48,871 nt of DNA from positions 1 through 48,871 of the forward strand of contig DYNA01000012.1 in assembly GCA_020721325.1 (NCBI GenBank), given 5' to 3'. The notes beneath the pieces were generated by a model. That model was not told the origin of the DNA. It searched no databases and saw only the letters and a program-made list of their open reading frames with translations. A program made the position numbers and the translations under genes. Origin of the DNA: Paludibacter propionicigenes. Lineage in GTDB: Bacteria > Bacteroidota > Bacteroidia > Bacteroidales > JAIFNL01. Positions 35,085 through 44,751 of this stretch are shown in pieces. The number at the start of each line of letters is the position of its first letter. The stretch's first letter is position 1.

Positions 35085-38000
35085 TCAACTTATTTTAAAA
35101 TGATTGTCAGCATCTTCTTTCACTTTAGTAAAAAAATCTATTGTTTTTGATAGAAACTGATAATAAAGTAGCATATAGGTAATGATAATCATTATCCATA
35201 AAATAGCAATATTTACCCAAAAAGTGTCTAAATACAGGTTTAAAAATTTCTTACGCGAGGCATAAAAATGCGCTTTTAAATAATTCGATTCTGCATCTTG
35301 AAAAACAGGGTCAGACTTTTGATACAATTGATTTTCAAATTCAATTATTTTATCCACTTCAGTAGAATTTTTCAAAAAACGCTCTAAACCAATGTTATAA
35401 TGTTGCATTTTCCACTCTACAAATTTCGCATCGGAATTTAATTTGTTTTTTATTTCATTTATTTTAATGTTTTTCAAATAGTTAGCTTTATTAAAAACGG
35501 AATTATAATATTTTTTAATGTTTACTAAATAAAGTTTTACTTTTTTATAAACATCTAAATCATAATCTTTTGCATTTAATAAATGGGTATAATCAAAGGT
35601 AAGCTGGGGAGTGAGCCTATTTTGTTTGGAAATTTCATTGTTTAAAACAACCAAATTATTTATAAAATCTTTGCCTTTTTTATTTTTTAATTCATCTTTT
35701 AAAAATTGGTTTTTTGTTTCTAAATTGCTCACCCAATAATTTTCTTTAAAACCCGATTGACTAATTAATTTATCGTATTTGAAAAAATGACTTCCGTATT
35801 CATTATTTTTAAAATGATAAACAGCCAAAGCTTCGTAAGACCATCGCGAAGTGATGATTTCGCCATACCAAGGAATTTTTCCGGGATGTGAAATTGCCGG
35901 ATTAATTTTATCAAATTGTACCATTACTCCACTCAAAATTAATTGAGGAATAATAAGAAACGGAATGATAATGTAAATAGTAACAGAGGTTTTAAAACTA
36001 TCTGAAATAAATAAACCCAGCACATTTCCGAAAATCCAAGTGGAAAATAAGACCAACCAATAAGGTAAAATCATTCCCCTAATTTCCATGATTAAATTTC
36101 CGACCAAAACATAAGTAAAAGCTTGAATGGCAGAAAGTATAAATAAAACCGAAATTTTTGAAAACAAATAAGAGGACCTGCTCAAATGTAAAAATCGTTC
36201 GCGCTTGAGTATTTTTTTATCTTTAATTAGCTCCTGCGCACTAACGGAAAGCCCAATAAAAATAGCTATTACAACCGAAATAAAGATGTAAATGGGAAAA
36301 TTAGAATTTTTACCAAAAATATATCCGTCTTCTAAACTTATATCATAATATTTTATAACATAAGAAAGCATAAAAGCTAAAATGGGTGCTTCGAGTAGAT
36401 TAACTATAACATATTGAATATTAGAGAGTTTAGAAATCACATCGCGTTTCCAAAAAACTAAAAATTGTTGAATCCAATTTGGTCGCTTGAAAGAAGAAAT
36501 GGGCAATTTGGGTTTGTCTAAGTTTTGGTCTTCAATCTTTGTATAGTTTTCTTTATAAATTTGAAACCACTCCGAAGGAGTAATTTTTCTATGCTGAGTT
36601 TCGTTTCCGTACTCATCGATCACATTGCTTTCTATAATGTTAAAGATTTGTTCGGGCTTAACATTTCCACACGATTGACAAATATTTTCCTGAAAATTGG
36701 ATTGATTTGCAATTTTTTTAAAGTAAGAAATGGCTGTAATCGGGTCGCCGTTGTAAATCAAATATCCCCCGTGGTCGATGACATAAAGCTTGTCGAGCAT
36801 TTTGAAAATATCCGACGATGGTTGGTGTATCACATTGAATATCAGCTTTCCACGATGTGCTAAATTTTTCAATAAATCAATAATTATTTCCGAATCTTTC
36901 GATGAAAGCCCCGAAGTGGGTTCGTCTAAAAACAAAACCGAAGGTTCGCGAATAAGCTCCAAAGCTATATTTAACCGTTTACGCTGCCCTCCACTGATTC
37001 TTTTATCGAGAGCATTGCCTACTTTCATGTCTTTAACATGCAGTAAACCAAGCATTTGCAAAGTTTCCATTGTGCGAGAAACAATAAAATCTTCGCTATG
37101 TCCGCTAAAATTGAGGCGTGCATTGAAATAAAGATTCTGAAAAACGGTCAATTCTTCAATCAAATAATCGTCTTGCGAAACATGCCCAATCAAACCGGTT
37201 AATTTTTTTTGATGAATGTGAATGTTGATTCCATTCAACAAAACTTCGCCATGTATGGGTTTGTTTGTGCCATTCAACACATTTAAAAGGGTTGTTTTTC
37301 CGGTTCCGCTTGTCCCCATAATGCCAACAAGCTGTCCCGAAACTTCTTTAAAACCAATGTTGTGCAAACCAACAGTACCGTTTTTGAACTTGAAATATAA
37401 ATTTTTAGCTTCAAAAAGTATATCATTAATTTCTTTTTCTTTATAAAAAACATTGTAAATGTCGCTAAAATAAACCGGTTTTGTAAATTGCCCTTTGATA
37501 GCCGAATCGCTACTCAAAACATAAATTTTTCCTCTTTTAATAAGCGAATTATTCAAAAACAACTCATGGATTCCAAAATACCGAATAATAAATAAACTGG
37601 TGTCTTTCAAATGAAGCACTGCCATATTTCCCATAAAATCATTGATTTTCAAATGCTTACATTTTTGAGGTAAAATGTTGTCAGCACCCGAAATAATCAA
37701 AATTTGCTGAAAATTCAAATTCATGGGATTGTTTTCGGTAACAAAACTTTTTATCTGATTGTAAATTCCTTGTTTAATTTCAAAAGATTCGGCAATCGAG
37801 TTTACAAATTCAATGTTCTGATTTTCAGTATCTTTGTCGAGTTTAATAAATTCAAAAAGGCGAATTAAAACAATGTAAATCTGCTGAAGAGAAAGTTTTT
37901 CTTTAATTTCGGCACAAATTCTGAGAATTTTTACAGAGCTTGCCGCAACACGTTTATTTTTCTTACGAACCGAAGAATCAACATGATGATAAGCTTCAAA

Positions 38001-38159
38001 AAATTTCTCAAAAACACTTAAGTATTCATTCACAGCGTTTTTGCTCAATTCATTCATCAAAAAACTTCTCAAAATAAACTGTCTTTCAGAGAGTTTACTT
38101 TCATTAGAAGCAATGATGGCAAACAATTGCATTAAAGCCTGAAGAATGCTGTCGCTCAT
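35085..38159 (-). CDS. ABCG-like ATP-binding/permease fusion protein
   Basis: The 1024-residue protein combines an N-terminal helical region resembling TerB/TerB-like folds (about 1-135), a beta-rich part (about 150-235), an ABC ATPase (about 245-500) and an ABC-2 type membrane domain. The ATPase has Walker A GTSGTGKTT (282-290), Q-loop region GHVSQDDYLIEELTV, signature RISGGQRKRL and Walker B VLFLDEPTSGLSSKDS. This ATPase-first order and the signature resemble White/ABCG half-transporters. An insert with Cys-x2-Cys (ICQSCGNV) follows the ATPase, and a large extracytoplasmic loop lies before the last helix. The substrate is unknown. It is common as a single-copy gene in Bacteroidota. Confidence 0.85.
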   Translation of the reverse strand: MSDSILQALMQLFAIIASNESKLSERQFILRSFLMNELSKNAVNEYLSVFEKFFEAYHHVDSSVRKKNKRVAASSVKILRICAEIKEKLSLQQIYIVLIRLFEFIKLDKDTENQNIEFVNSIAESFEIKQGIYNQIKSFVTENNPMNLNFQQILIISGADNILPQKCKHLKINDFMGNMAVLHLKDTSLFIIRYFGIHELFLNNSLIKRGKIYVLSSDSAIKGQFTKPVYFSDIYNVFYKEKEINDILFEAKNLYFKFKNGTVGLHNIGFKEVSGQLVGIMGTSGTGKTTLLNVLNGTNKPIHGEVLLNGINIHIHQKKLTGLIGHVSQDDYLIEELTVFQNLYFNARLNFSGHSEDFIVSRTMETLQMLGLLHVKDMKVGNALDKRISGGQRKRLNIALELIREPSVLFLDEPTSGLSSKDSEIIIDLLKNLAHRGKLIFNVIHQPSSDIFKMLDKLYVIDHGGYLIYNGDPITAISYFKKIANQSNFQENICQSCGNVKPEQIFNIIESNVIDEYGNETQHRKITPSEWFQIYKENYTKIEDQNLDKPKLPISSFKRPNWIQQFLVFWKRDVISKLSNIQYVIVNLLEAPILAFMLSYVIKYYDISLEDGYIFGKNSNFPIYIFISVVIAIFIGLSVSAQELIKDKKILKRERFLHLSRSSYLFSKISVLFILSAIQAFTYVLVGNLIMEIRGMILPYWLVLFSTWIFGNVLGLFISDSFKTSVTIYIIIPFLIIPQLILSGVMVQFDKINPAISHPGKIPWYGEIITSRWSYEALAVYHFKNNEYGSHFFKYDKLISQSGFKENYWVSNLETKNQFLKDELKNKKGKDFINNLVVLNNEISKQNRLTPQLTFDYTHLLNAKDYDLDVYKKVKLYLVNIKKYYNSVFNKANYLKNIKINEIKNKLNSDAKFVEWKMQHYNIGLERFLKNSTEVDKIIEFENQLYQKSDPVFQDAESNYLKAHFYASRKKFLNLYLDTFWVNIAILWIMIIITYMLLYYQFLSKTIDFFTKVKEDADNHFKIS

Positions 38160-38445
38160 TAATAAAAGGAATAAAATTTTGATACAAAAATAATTGGTGC
38201 AAGATACTAAAATTAGTTAAAAAATAAAAAAGTTTATCGAAACTTAAAAATAAACTCTTATTTTTACAATGAAAATATTTGAAATTTAACAAATAAAGTT
38301 TTTTTTTGTATTTTATTTTTTTTTATAAAAAAAATAAATTCAATTTCTTTAAAAATTTTATATTCAATAGATTATGTAAAATTTATTTCTAAAAAAAATA
38401 AAACATTTTACAAATTTATAAACTAAACTACAAAAAAAACAAAAA

Positions 38446-40596
38446 ATGAAAAAAATTAGTTTTCTTTTATTTATCGCATTCTTAATCAGCGATATAGCTC
38501 CGGCACAAAAAAAAATGCTAACCATTGATGAAGCAACGATAGGAGCTTACAGACAATACAAACCCGAAAATTTGATTCAATCAAAATGGCGTTATGATGA
38601 TGTAAATTACACATTTATAAAGGATTACACAAAAATAATGCAAGCCAATATCAACTCGGACATGCCTCAAGCCTTAGTTGATTTGGAAACCGTAAATAAA
38701 AAATTAAATGAAAAAAATCAAGGACAATTAGCTTATTTTTACGATTATTCATGGCTCGATTTTAACAATGTTTTGTTTGAAAACCAACAAAATGCAGTCA
38801 TTTACGATATTGAAAACAAAACGGTAAAATTAGCCGTTTCGGCACCCGAAAACTCTGAAAATCATAAGTTTTGCAAAGAAAATAAACTTATGGCATACAC
38901 CAAAGAAAACAATTTATTTTTTAGAAATTCGGAAGGAGATGAAACTTCGGTAACCAATTTTAGCGATAAAAACATTGTTTGCGGCACTTCCGTTAGCCGA
39001 AATGAATTTGGAATTTCGCATGGAATATTTTGGTCGCCCAAAGGAAATTTTCTGGCATTTTTTAAGAAAAATGAAGACGATGTAACCGATTATCCATTGG
39101 TAGATGTTACTGCGCGTGTGGCTCAACTTAAAAATACAAAGTATCCAATGGCAGGCGAAAGCAGTGAAAATGTGGCACTTGGCGTTTTCAATCTTGCCAA
39201 CGGAAAAACAACTTGGATAGAAGACGAAGTCGATTCGGAAAAATATTTAACTTGCATTACTTGGTCGCCCGACGAAAAAAACATTTACATAGCCGTTCTC
39301 AACCGAGAACAAAATCACATGAAACTCAACAAATACGATGCTTTGAGCGGAAAATTGATAAAAACACTTTTTGAAGAAAAACACGAAAAATATGTAGAAC
39401 CAGAGCATGATTTGATTTTTATGAATAAAAATACCAATCAATTTATTTGGCAAAGCGAACGTGATGGTTATAATCATTTATATCTTTACGACACCGAAGG
39501 AAGTTTCATAAAACAATTAACTCAAGGAAATTGGGTAGTTACAGAAGTTTTAGGAATTGATGCTGATGATAAATTTTTATATTACGTTTCCACTGAAGTA
39601 AGTCCTTTAGAACGACATCTTTACAGTTTGGATTTGAAAAAAGGAAAAACCACAAAAATCAGTCAAACCGAAGGAATGCACGAATTTGCGATAAGTAAAA
39701 ATTTTAAATACATTTTAGACAGCTATTCCAACACAAAAACTCCAAATAAAACAGACATTTTGGAAACAACCGGAAAATTAGTAAAAAATATTTTAACCGC
39801 CAAAAATCCTTTGACAAACGTTCAAATGCCTGAAATGGAATTGGTTACAATCAAATCTGCTGATGGAAAAACCGACCTTCACGGGCGTTTAATAAAACCA
39901 CTCAACTACAAAAGCGGGAAAAAATATCCGGTAGTTTTATATGTTTATGGAGGTCCGCACACTCAAATGGTAACCAATTCTTGGCTTGCCGGTACGGGTT
40001 TGTGGGATTACTATATGGCTCAAAATGATTATGTTATGTTTACACTCGACAATCGCGGTTCTTCCGATAGAGGTTTAGAATTTGAAAATGTAATCCACCG
40101 AGAATGCGGACAAAACGAAATGCAAGACCAAATGAAAGGCATAGAATACTTAAAATCATTGCCTTACGTAGATGCAAAACGCATAGGAGTTCACGGTTGG
40201 TCGTATGGTGGCTTTATGACCATTACGCTTTTAATAAATTACCCGGAAACTTTTAAAGTAGGAGTTGCTGGCGGACCTGTAATTGACTGGAAATTTTATG
40301 AAGTAATGTACGGTGAACGATACATGGACATGCCACAAGAAAACCCCGAAGGTTACAAAAAAACAAGCCTTCTGGAAAATGCCGGAAAATTAAATTCGCA
40401 ATTGTTGGTGATAGAAGGCTATTTAGACGCAACAGTTGTTCCACAAAATAGTTTAGAGTTTTTAAGAGCTACCGAATCGGAAAATATTTTAATAGACTTT
40501 TATACCTATCCTACTCACGAACACAACGTTATGGGCAAAGACCGTATCCATTTAATGAAAAAAATAACAAAGTATTTCGATGATTTTTTAAAATAA
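38446..40596 (+). CDS. S9B dipeptidyl-peptidase IV-like serine peptidase
   Basis: The 716-residue secreted enzyme removes dipeptides, often X-Pro, from peptide N-termini. A signal peptide ends near IAPAQ (21). A beta-propeller (about 40-460) has DPP4-type blocks such as GISHGIFWSPKGNFLAFFKKNE. The hydrolase domain carries the nucleophile Ser586 in GWSYGGF, an Asp at 661 (EGYLDATVV) and His693 in the PTHEHNV block. It is in the size range of Bacteroidota DPP IV. Ferritin follows 41 bases later, perhaps in one transcript. Confidence 0.93.
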   Translation: MKKISFLLFIAFLISDIAPAQKKMLTIDEATIGAYRQYKPENLIQSKWRYDDVNYTFIKDYTKIMQANINSDMPQALVDLETVNKKLNEKNQGQLAYFYDYSWLDFNNVLFENQQNAVIYDIENKTVKLAVSAPENSENHKFCKENKLMAYTKENNLFFRNSEGDETSVTNFSDKNIVCGTSVSRNEFGISHGIFWSPKGNFLAFFKKNEDDVTDYPLVDVTARVAQLKNTKYPMAGESSENVALGVFNLANGKTTWIEDEVDSEKYLTCITWSPDEKNIYIAVLNREQNHMKLNKYDALSGKLIKTLFEEKHEKYVEPEHDLIFMNKNTNQFIWQSERDGYNHLYLYDTEGSFIKQLTQGNWVVTEVLGIDADDKFLYYVSTEVSPLERHLYSLDLKKGKTTKISQTEGMHEFAISKNFKYILDSYSNTKTPNKTDILETTGKLVKNILTAKNPLTNVQMPEMELVTIKSADGKTDLHGRLIKPLNYKSGKKYPVVLYVYGGPHTQMVTNSWLAGTGLWDYYMAQNDYVMFTLDNRGSSDRGLEFENVIHRECGQNEMQDQMKGIEYLKSLPYVDAKRIGVHGWSYGGFMTITLLINYPETFKVGVAGGPVIDWKFYEVMYGERYMDMPQENPEGYKKTSLLENAGKLNSQLLVIEGYLDATVVPQNSLEFLRATESENILIDFYTYPTHEHNVMGKDRIHLMKKITKYFDDFLK

Positions 40597-40637
40597 CTAA
40601 AAAAAAGCAAAAAAATAAATTATAAAATAAATAAAAT

Positions 40638-41144
40638 ATGAAAAAAAGAATAGAAGAAGCAATAAATTTGCAAATAGATAGAGAAATGTATTCTTCGCAC
40701 TTGTACCTTTCAATGGCAGTATGGGCAGAAAGCAATGGTTTAAGCGGCACCTCTAAATGGCTTTACGCTCAAGCACTTGAGGAACGTACTCACATGTTGC
40801 AATTCATTCAATATCTCAATGGCAGAGGTGGAAAAGTGATAGTTCCAGCAATAATGCAACCGCCGCAGATGTGGGAAAATGTAAAGGAACTTTTTAGCGA
40901 AGTGCTTAAACATGAGCAGTTTATAACTGATTCGATTAACGAAATTGTTTTCCTTTGCACGGAAGAAAAAGATTTTACAACGTTAAATTGGGTTCAATTC
41001 TTTGTAAATGAACAAATTGAAGAAGAAAACGCCGTGAAAGAAATTCTTGATAAACTAAATCTTTTAGGCGACAATAATATGTATCTATTTGATAGAGATA
41101 TATTTGCACTTCGCACAGCTAAGACTGCAAGCGAAAAAGCATAA
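40638..41144 (+). CDS. ftnA: ferritin
   Basis: The 168-residue protein is a non-haem ferritin storing iron as ferric mineral in a 24-subunit shell. Ferroxidase-centre residues are visible: Glu16 (QIDREMYSS), Glu49 and His52 (EERTHM), and further Glu/Gln in FVNEQIEEENAV. The four-helix pattern and length are normal. A hairpin terminator lies 20 bases after the stop. Confidence 0.96.
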   Translation: MKKRIEEAINLQIDREMYSSHLYLSMAVWAESNGLSGTSKWLYAQALEERTHMLQFIQYLNGRGGKVIVPAIMQPPQMWENVKELFSEVLKHEQFITDSINEIVFLCTEEKDFTTLNWVQFFVNEQIEEENAVKEILDKLNLLGDNNMYLFDRDIFALRTAKTASEKA

Positions 41145-41163
41145 TTTTTTAAAATTCTAAAAA

Positions 41164-41199
41164 TAAAAAGCTGTCTTTTCAAAACAAGATAGCTTTTTA
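41164..41199 (+). terminator. ferritin gene terminator
   Basis: Arms TAAAAAGCTGTCTT and AAGATAGCTTTTTA form 14 pairs with one G-U, loop of eight bases, followed by a T run at 41202-41209. Confidence 0.85.
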
Positions 41200-41369
41200 T
41201 ATTTTTTTTGAAAAAAAATAATATTTATTTGAAATTTTTATAAAAAAAACATTTTAAATGAATATTTTTGCGCAAGCATACAAAATAATAAAAATTAATT
41301 TTGTATTTTTGCAAAATATAAGAAAAAAAAAAATTTACAAAAAAAATTTCCCGTGCTAAAACTTATTCC

Positions 41370-41906
41370 ATGAAAGAAGTTCAATTATTAGACAAACGAT
41401 TTAGGATTTCTATTCCTTCCGAAAAAATACAAGCTGCCATTGCCAAAGTGGCTGAAAGAATTAATAACGACTTGAAAAACAAAGATGTAATTTTTATGTC
41501 TATTTTAAACGGCTCATTTATGTTTGCCTCCGATTTATTCAAACAAATTCAATTCGATAGTCAGATAACATTCTTAAAATTAGCATCTTACGATGGAACA
41601 AGTTCTTCTGGAAAAGTTAAAAGATTGATAGGAATAAACGAAGACATCAAAGACAAAACGGTTGTAGTTTTAGAAGACATTGTTGATACCGGAAATACAA
41701 TGGAAAGTATTTTAAAGCAACTCAAAGGCTACGAACCGGCTGAAATTAAGATTGCAACTTTACTATTAAAACCCGAAATTTTCAAAGCACGTTTTCCGGT
41801 AGATTACATTGGCTTGGAAATTCCAAACGAGTTTATAGTTGGTTATGGTCTTGATTATAATGGTTATGGACGAAATTTAGAAGATATTTATACCGTTGCA
41901 GATTGA
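41370..41906 (+). CDS. hpt: hypoxanthine phosphoribosyltransferase
   Basis: The enzyme salvages hypoxanthine and guanine with PRPP. The 178-residue protein has the PRPP-binding loop VVVLEDIVDTGNTM (about 103-116), the ILNGSFMFASDL block and the conserved SYDGTSSSGKV flexible loop. It begins a hpt-adk-obg gene run that is conserved in Bacteroidota. Start ATG at 41370 gives the normal N-terminus. Confidence 0.95.
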   Translation: MKEVQLLDKRFRISIPSEKIQAAIAKVAERINNDLKNKDVIFMSILNGSFMFASDLFKQIQFDSQITFLKLASYDGTSSSGKVKRLIGINEDIKDKTVVVLEDIVDTGNTMESILKQLKGYEPAEIKIATLLLKPEIFKARFPVDYIGLEIPNEFIVGYGLDYNGYGRNLEDIYTVAD

Positions 41907-41982
41907 TTATTTTTTTATAATCTATTCTACAAAATTATATTTTTTTTAAAAAACTTTTTTCAACCTTAAAAAAATTTATACT

Positions 41983-42555
41983 ATGCTCAATTTAATATTA
42001 TTTGGTCCTCCGGGCGCAGGCAAGGGAACGCAAGCTCAGCGCATTATTGAAAAATACGGTCTAATTCAACTTTCAACGGGCGATATGCTTCGTTCGCAAA
42101 TAGCTCAAAAAACGGAATTAGGGCTTAAAGCTCAAGAAATAATGGCAAAAGGCGAATTGGTATCCGACGAAATTGTGGTAGGCATGATTAAAAGCATTGT
42201 TCACGGCGACAAATCGGCAAAAGGCTACATTTTTGACGGTTTTCCGCGCACCGTAAAACAAGCCGAAGCTCTGGATAATCTTTTGTCTGAAATAAATGAG
42301 GAAATTTCACAACTCATTCTATTAGAAGTAAATGACCAAGAATTAATCGCTCGATTGCTCAATCGCGGAAAAGATTCGGGACGTGCCGACGACCAAGATG
42401 TAAGCATTATTGAAAATCGGATAAAAGTTTTTAAAGAACAAACCACTCCGGTTATGGAACATTACAAGGCTAAAAATAAAGCAGTTAGCGTTAAAGGAGT
42501 TGGCAGTTTAGATGAAATTTCTGAGCTTTTATATGCGGTTTTGGATAAATTATAA
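41983..42555 (+). CDS. adk: adenylate kinase
   Basis: The enzyme equilibrates AMP and ATP with ADP. The 190 residues include P-loop FGPPGAGKGTQAQ (about 7-19), the AMP-site LSTGDMLR, FDGFPRTVKQAEAL and the short-lid RLLNRGKDSGRADD. This is the short-lid form found in Bacteroidota. It lies 76 bases behind hpt. Confidence 0.97.
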   Translation: MLNLILFGPPGAGKGTQAQRIIEKYGLIQLSTGDMLRSQIAQKTELGLKAQEIMAKGELVSDEIVVGMIKSIVHGDKSAKGYIFDGFPRTVKQAEALDNLLSEINEEISQLILLEVNDQELIARLLNRGKDSGRADDQDVSIIENRIKVFKEQTTPVMEHYKAKNKAVSVKGVGSLDEISELLYAVLDKL

Positions 42556-42893
42556 TTTTCGCTTGAATAATAAATAATTAGTAAAACTTTGTTCATTTTT
42601 ATTTTATTTTGTTGAATTTCAATACATTATAAATTATTTATACGAAACAAAGTTTTTAACATACTTTTTTTTAAACCAAAACAATTTTATACTGTAATAA
42701 AGAGCAAAAATTCGTTAATTTTTTAATTTTAAAAATAGAATATATACAAAAATTTATAATTTTTTAATTTTAAACTTATATAAAAAAAGTAAATTTCAAA
42801 TTCTTTAAAAAAATTAACGAACAAATAGATTAAACTGAAAATTCAATTCAAACAGTTTAAAATGAATTGGTTATACACATTTTGAAAAAAAAA
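42556..42893. other. adk-obg gap with inverted repeats
   Basis: This 338-bp gap has no gene. It holds an 11-bp inverted pair AAAACTTTGTT (42583) and AACAAAGTTTT (42646), and a 14-bp perfect inverted repeat at 42711 and 42808 that encloses an 18-bp direct repeat. Confidence 0.6.
42711..42821. repeat. 111-bp unit with 14-bp terminal inverted repeats
   Basis: TTCGTTAATTTTTT at 42711-42724 is matched by its exact complement at 42808-42821. Inside, TAATTTTTTAATTTTAAA occurs at 42716 and 42757, 41 bases apart. No target duplication is seen at the ends. A small non-autonomous element or an AT-rich structural region are both possible. Confidence 0.5.
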
Positions 42894-43883
42894 ATGGCAG
42901 GAACAAATTTTGTAGATTATGTAAAAATATATACTCGTTCGGGTCGTGGCGGTGCGGGTTCGGCTCATTTCAGACGTGAAAAATCGATGGCAATGGGCGG
43001 ACCCGACGGCGGCGACGGCGGAAGAGGTGGTCATGTAATTTTGCGCGGCAACCAGCAAATGTGGACATTACTGCATTTGCGATACCGAAAACATATTTTT
43101 GCCCAAGACGGCACCAGTGGCAGCGGAGCTTGTTCGACAGGTTCGCAGGGCAAAGACGAAATCATTGATGTACCACTTGGCACGATAGCCAAAGACGCCG
43201 AAACGGGCAATGTTTTGTTTGAAATAACACAAGAAGGTCAAACCGAAATTTTGGAACAAGGCGGCAGAGGCGGTTTAGGCAATTGGCATTTCAAATCTTC
43301 TACCAATCAGGCACCGCGCTATGCCCAGCCCGGCGAAGACAACATTGAAGGTTGGAAAATATTGGAACTTAAAGTTCTTGCCGATGTAGGTTTAGTGGGA
43401 TTTCCAAATGCCGGAAAATCAACGCTTTTATCAGTTGTTTCGGCTGCAAAACCCAAAATAGCCGATTACGCTTTTACCACTTTAGTTCCCAACTTGGGCA
43501 TCGTTTCCTATCGAGACGAACATTCGTTCATAATGGCTGATATTCCGGGCATTATAGAAGGAGCCTCAGAAGGTAAAGGCTTGGGTTTAAGGTTTTTAAG
43601 ACATATTGAGCGCAATTCGCTTTTGCTCTTTTTAATTCCGGCTGATACAAAAGATATTAAAAAAGAATATGAAATTTTGCTCAACGAATTAAAAGTTTAT
43701 AATCCCGAATTGCTCGACAAACAACGTATTTTGGCAATCAGTAAATCGGATATGCTTGATGAAGAGTTGATTGAAGAAATAAAAAAAGAATTACCACAGA
43801 TACCCAGTTTATTTATTTCTTCTATAACCCAACAAGGTTTATTACAATTAAAAGACTTGATTTGGAGAGAGTTAAACAAATAA
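42894..43883 (+). CDS. obgE: Obg-type GTPase
   Basis: Obg helps mature the 50S ribosomal subunit and responds to ppGpp. The protein has the glycine-rich Obg fold (about 1-160: [30 protein letters not shown]) and a G domain with G1 [10 protein letters not shown]2 [11 protein letters not shown]3 [12 protein letters not shown] and an ISKSD G4 in place of NKxD. No C-terminal OCT domain is present, common in this phylum. ATG at 42894 is chosen over an upstream TTG frame at 42867 because [12 protein letters not shown] is the family N-terminus. Confidence 0.96.
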   Translation: MAGTNFVDYVKIYTRSGRGGAGSAHFRREKSMAMGGPDGGDGGRGGHVILRGNQQMWTLLHLRYRKHIFAQDGTSGSGACSTGSQGKDEIIDVPLGTIAKDAETGNVLFEITQEGQTEILEQGGRGGLGNWHFKSSTNQAPRYAQPGEDNIEGWKILELKVLADVGLVGFPNAGKSTLLSVVSAAKPKIADYAFTTLVPNLGIVSYRDEHSFIMADIPGIIEGASEGKGLGLRFLRHIERNSLLLFLIPADTKDIKKEYEILLNELKVYNPELLDKQRILAISKSDMLDEELIEEIKKELPQIPSLFISSITQQGLLQLKDLIWRELNK

Positions 43884-43992
43884 AAAAGGATACCGAAATT
43901 GTAAAAAAAGGAAAAAAATTCAATTTTTGAATTAAAAAAAAGCTATTTTTTACAAAACAAATAATTTTTTTTTATACAAAATAGAAAAGAAA

Positions 43993-44625
43993 ATGGATTT
44001 TATTCTTAACGCCGATAAAGAGCTTTTGTTGCTCATAAATGGCTTACACACTTCTTTTTTAGATGGTTTCATGTGGCAAATGAGCAATAGCCGAATTTGG
44101 ATACCTTTATATTTGGCTATTATATTCCTCATTTTCAAAAAGTTCAACTTTCGCACGGCATCATATCTATTCTTTTTTTTGTTGGTGAGCGTTTCGGCTT
44201 CCGATTGGATTTCGGTACATCTATTTAAAGAAGTTTTTGACCGCCTGCGTCCGAGCCATTCGCCTGATTTAGTGGGTCTTTTGCACTTGCATCAAGAAGC
44301 ACACGGAGAATTTTACAAAGGCGGTTTGTACGGATTTGTGTCTTCTCATGCAGCCAATTCTTTTTCATTGGCACTTTTTAGCTCTCTTATTTTCCAAAAT
44401 AAAATCTACACTTGGAGTATTTTTGTTTGGGCTTTTACGGTTTCTTATAGCCGAATTTATTGGGGCGTCCACTACCCTACCGATATTTTTGGCGGTGCTT
44501 TATTAGGAATTTTTATATCTGTTTTCTTTTTCAAATTATTTCTTTTTTTTAAAAATAAATGGATATATTTAAAAATTTCTTTTCCTCCAGAAAAAAATAC
44601 AATTCGCTCATTTGAAAATAAATAA
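43993..44625 (+). CDS. PAP2-family membrane phosphatase
   Basis: The 210-residue integral membrane protein has about five to six helices and the PAP2 signature: KxxxxxxRP-type FKEVFDRLRPSH (about 75-86), SSHAANSF (about 116-123) and SRIYWGVHYPTDIFGG (about 152-167). Likely substrates are undecaprenyl pyrophosphate or phosphatidylglycerol phosphate. It follows obg by 109 bases. Confidence 0.93.
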   Translation: MDFILNADKELLLLINGLHTSFLDGFMWQMSNSRIWIPLYLAIIFLIFKKFNFRTASYLFFFLLVSVSASDWISVHLFKEVFDRLRPSHSPDLVGLLHLHQEAHGEFYKGGLYGFVSSHAANSFSLALFSSLIFQNKIYTWSIFVWAFTVSYSRIYWGVHYPTDIFGGALLGIFISVFFFKLFLFFKNKWIYLKISFPPEKNTIRSFENK

Positions 44626-44751
44626 TTTGAAAATAAAAATATTTTTTTAAGTGTAAATTATTATATTTCAATGTATTAAGAAAATTAATGAAAAATTTTC
44701 AATTTGACAAAAGAAATTTAATAATTCTAAAATTAAAAACAAAACAAACAA

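Noticed and set aside
42867-42893. Nine extra residues on Obg
   Set aside because: TTG start and no family match; the ATG at 42894 gives the usual MAG start.
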